Part shown: in pieces, positions 54,109 to 63,616 of the stretch
How positions within the stretch are numbered: the stretch's first letter is position 1
How the letters are laid out: each line of letters opens with the position of its first letter
Assembly: GCA_043228905.1 (NCBI GenBank)
Contig: JBHGNT010000012.1
Span: 8,990,001-9,054,000, forward strand
Direction: 5' to 3'
DNA: 64,000 bases
DNA from: Azolla caroliniana
Taxonomy: Eukaryota; Polypodiophyta
Notes under the pieces: model-generated
The model's input: the letters and a program-made list of their open reading frames with translations, nothing else
Told to the model about the DNA's origin: nothing
Databases searched by the model: none
Translations under genes and position numbers: made by a program

Positions 54109-54112
<4 letters not shown>
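53955..54112 (+). repeat. SINE-like repeat Y, copy 3 (longest)
   Basis: GTAATTAGCTTACCTTAGTA..., TTGGGTTCAACACCCAA at about 54014-54030 (T-arm-like hairpin containing a B-box-like GGTTCAACACC), TTTTCTCACC, CTATTACTCCATAGATATCT, ACTAGATGCCACTATGGAAT. Runs into the (TC)n tract. Confidence 0.6.

Positions 54113-54168
<56 letters not shown>
54113..54168. repeat. (TC)n microsatellite, left of LINE-B copy
   Basis: About 54 bp of perfect TC repeats ending where LINE-B sequence begins (GTGTTAATGGAG). Confidence 0.95.
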
Positions 54169-54172
<4 letters not shown>

Positions 54173-55125
54173 TAATGGAGTAGAAGTATGGGGTGACACC
54201 ATCTCTCTTAATGTATGGAATGAGATTGAAACAAATCAAAATATGTTTTCAAAGAGGCAATTAGGAATTAAATGCACTATCTCTTACCAGGTTATGCTCT
54301 TGGAAATAGGTGTTTAACCCATAGAAATATTGGCACTCCAAAGAGTATATAAATACATTACAAAAGTCAAGAATATGTCGAATCATCGATTACCACATCT
54401 TGCTTGGAATGTTGGATGTAAGCCACAAAAGAATCATAAGAGTAAGATTCTCTCATCCGATTGGGTTGTTGACATAAGAAAATGGTTTAGACGATGGGGT
54501 GTGGATGATCTTTTAGAGCTTTCGGGTGATGCTATGCATTATGTAATGATTGACGAAAGGTTGGTGGAATCATTAAGGATGAAGTGGGAAGATTCTAAGA
54601 GGACAAAGCTAGAATACTACATTGCAAATGACAACCTTGAATGTTGGTCTCAATATAATGTAAGAATGCCTATTGATCGTATCCAACCTTATCTCATTAC
54701 CAATATGAGTAGTAATGCTCGTAGAGCCCTTATACTACTTCACACTCGATCTCACAAGTTAGGCATTGAAGTTGCATCATGGTATCAAAATGTAATGAAT
54801 TTGAAGACATGTAGAGTATGCAATGAAGGCATGGTAGAGGATCAATGTCACTTTCTCTTCACATGCTCAATATATAGTGTAATTTGTTCAAGATACGTTG
54901 ACATACTAAGAGCAAGTGATAACTTAAGTGCCATAGTTAAGACACCGCCTAGAAGGTTAAGCTCATGTGTATGCTTTATTCGCACATAAAGACTTTGTGC
55001 TTCAATGTATGAATTCCCCTTCTTAGGAAGGAAACACATATCAAGAACACGTGTATACTCTGGTCCCATAGGTCAAATTGGGCCTCTTTATGGATGATAA
55101 AAATTCTAATTCTAATTCTAATTCT

Positions 55126-55130
<5 letters not shown>
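54169..55130 (+). pseudogene. LINE-B 5'-truncated copy inside a (TC)n tract
   Basis: Begins at the LLYGVEVWG-equivalent, then 54330-54987 is open: ALQRVYKYITKVKNMSNHRL, SDWVVDIRKWFRRWGVDDLL, RALILLHTRSHKLGIEVASW and C-R-V-C-N-E-G-M-V-E-D-Q-C-H-F-L-F-T-C, the complete CX2C...HX4C finger that 38800 lacks. The 3' untranslated region carries GGTCCCATAGGTCA (55062-55075) and an ATTCTA tail, then TC repeats resume. Confidence 0.9.

Positions 55131-55183
<53 letters not shown>
55128..55183. repeat. (TC)n microsatellite, right of LINE-B copy
   Basis: Perfect TC repeats starting directly at the LINE tail; with 54113-54168 it brackets the LINE copy. Confidence 0.95.
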
Positions 55184-55184
<1 letters not shown>

Positions 55185-56184
55185 GCACATACCTAAATAT
55201 CATAATGCTCCCATCAAGAACCATGTTTGAATCTAAATATTATTAGTGTAGCCACATTCATGCACAAGTTTGAATTCCAACCGTTTAGTCTTCAACCATT
55301 TATTTGGCGCACAAAGGCTTAGCCTAATCATTCAAATGTAAGAATAATGTAATAACATACAAAATACAATGGATAACTTGAATCAATTGACTAATCGAGG
55401 CTAGAAGTGGGCTGGGCCCAAAAAGAAATTAGGTAGAACACAACCCCACAACCTTGAATTTGATCCCACAATGTTATTCCACATATTTGAGAACCATTCA
55501 TATAATTGCAAGTGGGTAGACAATTATCTCACATCATATCAGCCATGCATTCAACCAATATAGTTTCACATCAATGTCAGTTGAACCTCCAGCTAGCACA
55601 CAAACTCCCATCGTGAATGTTTTCCTTGCATGTTCAAGAACCATATTTAATCATTAGAAATAAGTACACAATGATTTTAGCTCATTTCTTGGTATGTCTT
55701 CTCCACACCAATATGGTAGCAAAATGAAAAGATGTCAATGCTAGTGGACATATAACACTTATTCTCAGTGTATCTCTTGACATGTTGGTTATTTGTTACT
55801 TTGGAAGGTTAGGTCACTAACAATATCTTGGGTATGTACATGCTTCAATCTAAAACAAGGGGGATGTATCCCACTTTCCAATTATTGACTACTTTTTGCA
55901 TAGACAACCAAATTAATCACCTCACCTCATACAAAATATGATACAACCGTACACCCTAGGTTGTGTAATGGTGCATGATCATCAACCCATATGCCCAGGT
56001 TTTTTATATTGATTGTGGATGTGGAGTACTTTTCCGACCTACTTGATCATCTTATTACCACATGATGAATGTTGACATGGTAAATGAACTATGATCAATG
56101 TTATGTTGATAGAGAAAGGCGATTCCATGCACACTAGTAGTTTTTGCACCAACTTTACGTCTTATTGGCATGTTTGAATATAAT
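55184..56184. other. Gene-free stretch
   Basis: AT-rich; I see no gene, LTR pair or RNA gene. Confidence 0.55.
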
Positions 56185-56594
56185 TAAAAAAGAATAGCGG
56201 ATGCAAAAGTTCGTGCACAAAGAACATAGTCGGCTGAACTAGACACCTGTAGACAGTTAGGTATACATGAGATGGAGAATGCACAGTATGAGAGAGTAAA
56301 CAACAAAAACTTAATTCAAAATAATAATTCTCTATACATCAAAATGTGCTCGGTGAGTACTTTTATACATTGCGTTTGACATAGGCTAACTCAAGTCAAG
56401 TACTTAATGAGCATCTGACACTAACTGCCTATAATATTCCTATTACTAAGAATAGGAATATAGGCCCTAACAACCTGTCGACCTCCACCTTCTTTGGCCA
56501 ACTCTACTGAGCCAATCCGACTATCGACTTCTTCAGCTGAATCGGCCTTTGGGCCTTTAGCAAGTTTGGCTCATGTTGAGCTTGTCACTCAACA
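56185..56594 (-). repeat. Copia-A-type 3' LTR, minus strand
   Basis: Minus strand starts TGTTGAGTGACAAGCTCAAC after the polypurine tract and includes GGAATATTATAGGCAGTTAG..GTGTCAGATGCTCATTAAGT and GTATAAAAGTACTCACCGAG (TATA block), as in the LTRs at 13493 and 45583. The low-coordinate end is uncertain. Contains the name-block GCCGATTCAGC also near 45616. Confidence 0.75.
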
Positions 56595-57044
56595 ATCCCC
56601 CTCAAGCTCAACTTGAGGTTGCCATTGTCTCTAGTCGGTCCTCCACTCCGCTTCTCCTGGCTTTATGCCTCCTAGCTCGTACTCCATGACCCGTCCGGTC
56701 GGCTTGTCTACTCATAAGGCCTTTCATGGCCTTCTCCTTGCCTCTACGGATTTGGCACCCTTCGACCCGTCGGCTCCTCCGTGTCCATTCAACTTCCACA
56801 TGATTTGGTTCATTTGAATCATCTCTCTTGTCCGAATAAGTTGTCTCTTATTCGCTCTTTAGTTCAACCGTTAGCTCTAACGGCTCTATTCTTCTCAGCT
56901 CTCCCCTTGTGTTCGGTTGGCTCTAGCTCGTCCGATCCATTGTTCTCGTCCGATCTCTTATTGTCGGCAGGTCCACCATCTGTTCTCCTAGCCCTTTCAA
57001 TTGTCCCCTCCTCAACTCTCCCCCTCGATTTCGGCACATTGAGG
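56595..57044 (-). other. Copia-A-type 3' untranslated region with polypurine tract
   Basis: Minus strand ends TTGAGGGGGAT (56595-56605) before the LTR, with CTCAAGTTGAGC beyond it, equivalent to 13175-13492. GC-richer than its surroundings. Truncated on the right by the G4 LTR. No pol sequence of this element remains. Confidence 0.65.
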
Positions 57045-57403
57045 TGTTGTAACCCAAGCATGACCAAGAATTGCCACAACTTATCAAGACCTAGAGGTTG
57101 TCATGAAAACATACATTTTGGCTTACAAGGAATCAAACCCACAACTTCTTGGTCTAAGTTAAACCTTTAACCATTATAATAACATATATGATGTATACTC
57201 ATAATAATTATATTATGAGTTATTACAAGATATTTAGAATAATCTAGAACATTCTAGAATACTCCATAGCGACCTATAAATAGGGGTCCATACATTCATC
57301 ACAACTCATTCGGTTCAACACCAATCTTTAGCCCCTTAGACTACGTTTGTAACCCTTGTTCTCTTATAATATAAACTCATTTGCATTTCTAGTCTTCTCT
57401 CTC
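57045..57403 (+). repeat. G4 5' LTR, first part, with antisense tRNA-like module
   Basis: Starts about TGTTGTAACCCAAGC. Shares TCTAGAACATTCTAGAA, TTCGGTTCAACACCA and TCTT(A)AGCC..GTT blocks with the G3 LTR. Minus strand holds a perfect B box GGTTTGATTCC (57129-57139) and a weaker A box TATAATGGTTA (about 57171-57183). Ends in a CT tract entered by LINE-A. The left boundary is tentative. Confidence 0.65.
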
Positions 57404-58325
57404 TCTCTCTATGCATTTGAGAACACATGCAATCTTGGAGATATTAAGTGTTGGGTTCTCAAGAAATATCTTTTCGACACTTTGGTGACACCGGTTCTTC
57501 TCTATGGGGTGGAAGTATGGGGCAGCGGTAGCATCCCTAAATCTGTGGAAAGAGTTTGAAAATGTCCAAAAACATTTTCTTACAAAGTTTCTACAAGTTA
57601 AGAAACAAACTCCCTACACCCTCCTCCTCCTTGAGACAGGATCGCTTCCCGTTGAGATCATGGCCATGGAAAGGGTTGTTGAATACATGCTTAAGGTTCA
57701 AAAAAGTCCCACACATCGACTTCCTAGAATTGCATGGGAAGCAAGCAAAGAGATCCAAAAGACGCATAAAAGCAAAATTTTGTGTGATGGTTGGAAGCAA
57801 GATATAGAAAAATGGTTTGGTAGATGGGATGCGAGACACTTGCTTCATGATGCATCATTAGACTCCTCTGTAAATGAGGCCTTTTTGCAACACCAATGTA
57901 TCATGACATGGGACAAATGTGGAGGCTCACTCTTCACACATTCTACTACACATGTTGCACCTAACTACAAAACCATATTCTTTGCGGAACGGGGAAATCG
58001 TACACCTCGATACATGTTAGAGCCCATACCGTTATCTGCCATTCGAACCATTGCTTCCATGCGACTTAGCTCACATGCATTGCGATGTGAGACAAGGCAT
58101 TGGGGCACAAGTGATGAGAGTGGTCGGCTATGCATAATTTGCCCTAAACAAGTTCGCGAGTCTGAGTATCACACTTTGATACAATGCTTTGCCTTTGATC
58201 ATATTCGACCATGCTTTCCACATCTCTTCGGTCGCACTCAATCCTTGCATGAATTCCTCTCACAACCACGATGTGCACTCTCGATTGCAACATTCATTGG
58301 TAAAGTTCTTGAACATCAAGAGTCA

Positions 58326-58336
<11 letters not shown>
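57404..58336 (+). pseudogene. LINE-A 5'-truncated copy inserted in the CT tract of the G4 LTR
   Basis: Best-preserved LINE-A C-terminus: YAFENTCNLGDIKCWVLKKY, LFDTLVTPVLLYGVEVWG, frame shift at about 57545, then LWKEFENVQKHFLTKFLQVK, IMAMERVVEYMLKVQKSPTH, WKQDIEKWFGRWDARHLLHD, CIMTWDKCGGSLFTHSTTHV, SAIRTIASMRLSSHALRCET and C-I-I-C-P-K-Q-V-R-E-S-E-Y-H-T-L-I-Q-C (CX2C...HX4C finger). No 3' hairpin or tail; it stops at CAAGAGTCACTA and enters TC repeats. Confidence 0.9.
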
Positions 58337-58363
<27 letters not shown>

Positions 58364-58421
58364 TCCCTCTCCCGCTCCCTCTCCCTCTCCCTCTCTACAT
58401 TCTATCTTCATCTTTTTTCTA

Positions 58422-58455
<34 letters not shown>

Positions 58456-58471
58456 CTCACAAGTCACAACA
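58337..58471 (+). repeat. (TC)n expansion and G4 LTR end
   Basis: TC/CCCTCT repeats (58330-58398 and 58427-58453) followed by TTGCTCACAAGTCACAACA, the LTR end, then GTTTGAACCAAAT. Confidence 0.7.
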
Positions 58472-59280
58472 GTTTGAACCAAATATCTTTCTTTTTTTAT
58501 TTCTTCCTCTTCCAAGAACCCGAGCAAGCTTTTTTCTTTCTTTTTCTTTTTCCCTCCCCTCATAAGTCATGGAGTCCGTTAACAAGGAGGAATATATGTG
58601 TTTCCTTTCTGAGCTCGACATGCTCACGAATAAGTTTATGGCATTAGAGCAAGAAAATCAAAGGCTACTTGGGTACCTACAACACGTAAGTACCAAGAAA
58701 GCTCATCAATATGAAGAGTTATCACAACTGATTCACCAACTCGAGACATTTCGAGAACAGGTGACGAGGGTTGAGAACTCCCCTAGAGAACCAAATATTA
58801 GTCTCCTTACCATGTTTGATGTACAAGATCTCTGTTTCAAGGTTTTCTGAATCAAGTACGTTTGGTGATTTAGCTACATCCCAATCGGTACCCAACTAAA
58901 GTTGCTCGTGTGGGATTAGTAGGAACCTTGCTGTGGTACAACATTAGCATGGTTTGCACCCCTTCTTGAGAAGAAATCACCGTTGTCAAAGGATTTTGAG
59001 GCATTCGTTAAGGAGTTTCAAGCTAGTTTTGGAGACACTGATAGCACTAGGACGGCAACGAACAAGATTCGCAGACTCCGACAAGGAGATCATCCCACTT
59101 TGGCTTACGCAGCAGATTTCCGTCTCTTGGCATGCGACATCTCTTGGGATGAGGCAGCCTTAATGGATCAATTCTGTCAAGGTTTGCATAACGATGTCAA
59201 ATATCTTCTTCTTACTTTCCACGAAGATTCGAAGTCTCTTACAGAGACAATTAGTCGAGTTGTGTGATGTGATAATCGTC
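58472..59280 (+). pseudogene. G4 gag
   Basis: From ATG 58569: MESVNKEEYMCFLSELDMLT, then a coiled coil NKFMALEQENQRLLGYLQHV and QYEELSQLIHQLETFREQVT. After a frame change, KDFEAFVKEFQASFGDTDST, NKIRRLRQGDHPTLAYAADF and WDEAALMDQFCQGLHNDVKY, homologous to G3 Gag. No zinc knuckle is seen before protease, so this part is deleted or too decayed. Confidence 0.83.
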
Positions 59281-59919
59281 TATTTGAGTGACATTCTGAG
59301 CGTCAACAAATGTTACATCACCAACCGGAACAAAATAGGAGCCATTTGGTTGGACCATCTAAGATATGTGGAGTCAATTCCTAGTCGTGGTTTCATTTCA
59401 TCAAATCAAGTTAGTAGAGTTTTTTCTGCACAAGTTAAGCTTAACACATCTACATGTCATCGAGTCATAGCCTCTGCCCTCCTTGATTCCGGTGCCAACC
59501 CTTGTTTCATGGATTGTGAGTTTGCATTGACACAAAACATCCTCGTGATAAGCTCCCAAACCCAGTAGCCATAGGAGTCATCGATGGCCACCCTATAGCC
59601 TCAGGTGGTATAGTCAAAGAGTCTGAGCCAATTCGTGTAGTTCTTGGTGATTTGGCAAGCATAATATCTTTCAATATTATTCATAGTCCAAAACACCCGC
59701 TAGTTCTAGGTCTCCCTTGGTTTGAACTACATAACCCGAAGATTGATTGGATAAAAAGAACAATTGAGGAGTCTTAGAAAAAAAGAACAGAACTTGCATC
59801 CCTCAAATCTCCGATATTAGATACTGGATCGCATAAGATATCAACCATCTCTCTATGTCAGTTACGTAAGGAAGGGGTGAACAAGGACATATTTGTATTC
59901 ACAATATTAGCAACTCCAT
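59281..59919 (+). pseudogene. G4 protease
   Basis: VIASALLDSGANPCFMDCEF at about 59467-59526 (DSG intact), then VIDGHPIASGGIVKESEPI, IISFNIIHSPKHPLVLGLPW and FELHNPKIDWIKRTIEES with the VLGLPW protease end. Frameshift near 59560, stop at 59776-59778. Confidence 0.82.
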
Positions 59920-60471
59920 CATCCATCTTATAGAAGTCGGGCATCCAACTACCAGAGAAATACAAAGAGTTCTTAGATGTCTTTGATAAGGTGAAGGCCA
60001 ATACATTTCCAGACCATCGGCCATACGACGACCCTATCGAATTGCAACCAAGGAAAGAACCTCCATGGGGGGCAATTTATAATCTCTCACCTGTAGTACT
60101 AGAGACTCTTCAAGAATATATCGACGAGAATTTGACAAACGGATTCATCTAGCATTCCACATCCCCTGTCGGTGCCTCATCTTCTTTGTTAAGAAAAAAA
60201 TGGGTCTCTTCGGTTGGTCGTGGATTATCGAGGGTTAAATAAAGTGATCATCCGAAATAGATATGCGCAACCATTAATCTCAAACCTTTTGGAACATCTT
60301 AGTGGAGCAAAATATTTCACGAAGTTGAACCTTCATGGTGCATTTAATCTAGTTCAAATTCGTCTGGGGATGAATGGAAGACTACTTTTCGCACTCGTTA
60401 TGGACATTTTGAGTATACCATAATGCCATTTGGTCTCACGAATGCACCTATAGTTTTCAGCATATGGCGAA
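59920..60471 (+). pseudogene. G4 reverse transcriptase, N-terminal half
   Basis: LPEKYKEFLDVFDKVKANTF, PDHRPYDDPIELQPRKEPPW, LQEYIDENLTNGFI-stop, then [40 protein letters not shown] and MPFGLTNAP. The catalytic YxDD would follow but CRM-2 begins at 60472. FTKLDL is FTKLNL here, a D-to-N change in RT motif A. Confidence 0.85.
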
Positions 60472-60927
60472 TGTTACGGGCATGACCATATAATATCCCG
60501 TGGTGAGAATGTACTATAGTATTCTATACACGTGGATAAACTGTGAGGGTTAAACGAGAGTGTAAAGAAGGGGAGGATTACTTTTAATCCTCGGGATTGA
60601 GACAACCCATTAGGCCAAGTGTGAACTTGCCTGGGGGTCTTGGATCTGGCTATAAATATGAGGCCTAGCTAACCTCACTTCATGATCTCTTGATTACGTC
60701 AAGACTCTGTTCTTGTGGTGGGTCAACTCTTGTAGTGAGCTCACCAACACCAGGTACGACTCGACGCCACGGCAGTGGTATAGGACACCAATCAAGGCTG
60801 GAGTCCGTCTCGATCCCTTCGCTCGGGGGTGATTGGGTGGATCGGCACCCTTCTTTCTCTCTCTCCTTTCTAATAATCTATCTTTGTTATCCTTATCATA
60901 TGCTTACTTTAGATATAAGCTCTAACA
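60472..60927 (+). repeat. CRM-2 5' LTR
   Basis: 456 bp, TGTTACGGGCATGACCATAT to CTCTAACA. TATA block CTATAAATATGAGGCCTAGC at about 60651. Confidence 0.94.
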
Positions 60928-60929
60928 AT

Positions 60930-60941
60930 TGGTATCAAAGC
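60930..60941 (+). other. CRM-2 primer binding site
   Basis: TGGTATCAAAGC, one mismatch from the initiator tRNA-Met complement TGGTATCAGAGC, two bases after the LTR. Confidence 0.85.
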
Positions 60942-61530
60942 TTTTGTACTAATGTTTCTTTTGTTGATTGTTTTGTTTTCTTCTTGATGGATGGTGATCA
61001 ATCCATATGCAGTCGACCTTGATCCAGATAATGATCAACAAAGGAACTTCGGTAACTCTTTCTTTTTTTTCTATTCTTTCTTCTCCCAATCTAATCATGT
61101 GTCTTTTTTTTATTGATTCAATGATGTTGTAGTGGTAATGGATTGGTTGTATAAAACGTATACATGTGTATGAGATCAATACCTCATTTGACATATATTT
61201 GATATGTGATTCGTGTCATATGCGTACTAGGTTAATACCTCAATTGCATATTATGTTCACATACATATATTACGTATGCGTATGAGGTGAATACCTCGAT
61301 TTCGATGTAAATGATATGTGATTGATGTCATATGCGTAAGAGGTCAATTGTGTATTACATTCACCCTTATTTTTGGATGTTTCGTGAGAGTAGAGGCTAT
61401 ATGCCTCAATTACGTGTCTTGATTTCATCATTTATTGGCTATTTTATGTTACAATTTTTTTTAATTTACGCATGTGTGGTCACGTGTATACGTATTTGAT
61501 CGTATACATGTGATAAACATACATATGTGT
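60942..61530 (+). other. CRM-2 leader, first part, with hairpin array
   Basis: Homologous to 14124-14720. Hairpins: GAGATCAATACCTC (61172, one arm decayed), TAGGTTAATACCTC (61227), GAGGTGAATACCTC (61283), a half-deleted unit (61340) and GAGGCTATATGCCTC (61393), where both arms changed together relative to CRM-1. Confidence 0.75.
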
Positions 61531-61538
61531 ATATTAGT

Positions 61539-62102
61539 TATCAATGGGCATGGTTCGGTTTCGGTTCGGTTTCAAGGCAAAGAAATCAAACCGAACTGAA
61601 ACCGAACTGTTTATTTAAAACAAAACCAAACCAAACTGTTTAAGAACTCTCAGTATTTAAACCAAACCATTTAAGAAAATTTTCAAACCAAACCGTTTAG
61701 GGAAAAGTTGAAACCAAACCGAACCATTTAATAAAAAAATTAAACCTTACCACTTAAGTCAAACTAATTAAACATCTAAATAAACAAAAATACATTAAAT
61801 TAAACAAGAATTTAAGTTAAATTTGTTAAATCAATAAAAGAAAATTTAAATGAACCATTAAATTAAATAAACATTTATGTTAAATTAATTAAATCAATAA
61901 ACTATTAAGGTAAAAAAAAAGTAAACCAAAAACCTATAAACCTTTAAACCAAACCTATAAACTCGAGTTTTAGAACCAAAAACGAACCATTTATCGAAAA
62001 TCCAATCCAAACCAAACCATTAAAAAATTTTGGAACCAATAAACCATTAAACCATGGTTTAAGAGTTTAGTTCGGTTTGAGCCGAAACCGTGCCCATTGC
62101 TA
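61539..62102. mobile_element. hAT-type MITE in the CRM-2 leader
   Basis: 564-bp AT-rich insertion with terminal inverted repeats TATCAATGGGCATGGTT (left) and TAGCAATGGGCACGGTT (right, reverse complement), 15/17 identical, flanked by the 8-bp duplication ATATTAGT (61531-61538 and 62103-62110). Both ends carry CGGTT(T/C)GG repeats, common in plant hAT MITEs. CRM-1 lacks it: the empty site reads ATATTCGT-TATTACG at about 14732-14746. No coding. Confidence 0.9.
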
Positions 62103-62110
62103 ATATTAGT

Positions 62111-63174
62111 TATTACGGGATTTTGTATATCGAACATTGTCCTTTTCGGGGAAAGGATCTTGGTGGCCGTCGTCACATTTTTGTGAGAATGGCATAGTCA
62201 CCATCCTTTTTTCAACAATTTTTTTTGTTGTCATCCCCGTTGGCCACTTCGATTTCGCTACACGTTATAATGAAACAATCATAGCCACAATGATGTTGAG
62301 AGCGTAGGGCTTGACCCACTTAATGTGAGGTCGCTCCTATGCCACACGCATCCAAAATCCCTCCCTCATTACATGGATACGATACCACCATGAGATCATC
62401 ATTACGGAAGGCATTCATAATGGCATAACCATGTGATGGGCCATGTGGGCCTACTATGAAAAGAGGACTCATTTGGCTCTATCATTAGGTTGCACTTTGG
62501 TGTATGCCATCGTAATTATAAGACTTGAGGTTAGGTAACGTACCAACATAGTTTTGTAGGAAACGAGGGGGAAATAAGGACTCTCGACATATATGTATTC
62601 TTTAAAAAACATATATGGGCAAATGCCTTTACATATCTCTTATACGCATAAATATTGAACATTCAAAATTAGCAAATTGATTGGTTAGCTCAAACGTTTA
62701 ATGCATTTGTTCTTGAGGTCTCGAGTTCAAATATGACCAAGACCATACCACATTGTTATATGACTATAACATATGTTTAGACTTTAGGTCTAATTGCACC
62801 TGGGGTCCTCATAATAGGACTTAAAGAGCCGAAACCACATATGTGGGCATAGAGACATAGTTTATTGTTAACATTTGTTCGTGCTTAAACTATTCATGAC
62901 GCAAATAGTAATGGTTGAGCGTCGAGGAGCCGCCCTGAAATAATCGATATAGAGATCAGGGAAAGACATTCACTTGTCACCCCCATGGTTTTTAAAACAC
63001 CTTTGTGTTACCATAGTAACATGATCTTGAACCTCACCTCATACGTCTAGAGGGGTATTGACGTGAGATCATGATATCGATTAATGTTTGCCCATGATAT
63101 GTTTACATCACGACATAATGTTATGACTATTTGTCTGATCTTATCCTATTTCTTTGCCAAAAATTATCATTCAA
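62111..63174 (+). other. CRM-2 leader, second part
   Basis: Homologous to 14735-15801, including the tRNA-like boxes TTAGCTCAAACG (about 62686) and GAGTTCAAATA (about 62726). No ORF of note. Confidence 0.75.
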
Positions 63175-63616
63175 TGGCTCATAATAACGACATGATGGCA
63201 TCCGCACAAGCGGAAAAAAATCAAGGAAATCCTCCTGGACCAATCCCCATTGAGTCGTATTTTTTACAAATACAAAATTTCCTTAATTCAACCTTGCATC
63301 AAATGAATGAACTTCGGGAATCTCATAGTGCTCTTGAGGCACGTGCCATTAGTTTAAAACGTGATACTAATAGACCCGATGAGCGTCAAGGTGAACCACC
63401 ATTTGTCGTAAAGCCATTTATGGGAGAAAAAAAAGAAAGAACCGAAGAAGCAATCTACACGTGGCTAGGCCGATGGGAGTCTCATTTTGAGCTCTATCCC
63501 AAGCCAGATAGTACGAAGATTGCATATGTTGGTCGCGAACTAGGGGGTAAGGTCGTCGCCTGGCGTGGGCTCCACACTACGGGGAAATTACCCGATACCT
63601 GGGCAAACTTTGGGAT
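63175..63616 (+). pseudogene. CRM-2 gag N-terminal part
   Basis: From ATG 63175: MAHNNDMMASAQAEKNQGNP, LRESHSALEARAISLKRDTN, EPPFVVKPFMGEKKERTEEA and WLGRWESHFELYPKPDSTKI in one frame, showing the frame CRM-1 lost near 16050. An in-frame upstream ATG (63084) exists but CRM-1 has no equivalent coding, so 63175 is preferred. At about 63612 the sequence jumps from LPDTWANF to the zinc-knuckle region, deleting about 330 bp of capsid. Confidence 0.88.

Larger units (their letters stand above)
57045..60471 (+). mobile_element. G4: plus-strand gypsy related to G3, truncated by CRM-2
   Basis: 5' LTR (57045-57403 plus 58337-58471, split by a LINE-A insertion), then Gag, protease and the first half of RT, ending where the CRM-2 LTR begins at 60472 inside the [13 protein letters not shown] motif. 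Gag matches G3. Leader begins GTTTGAACCAAAT as in G3. Stops throughout. Confidence 0.83.
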
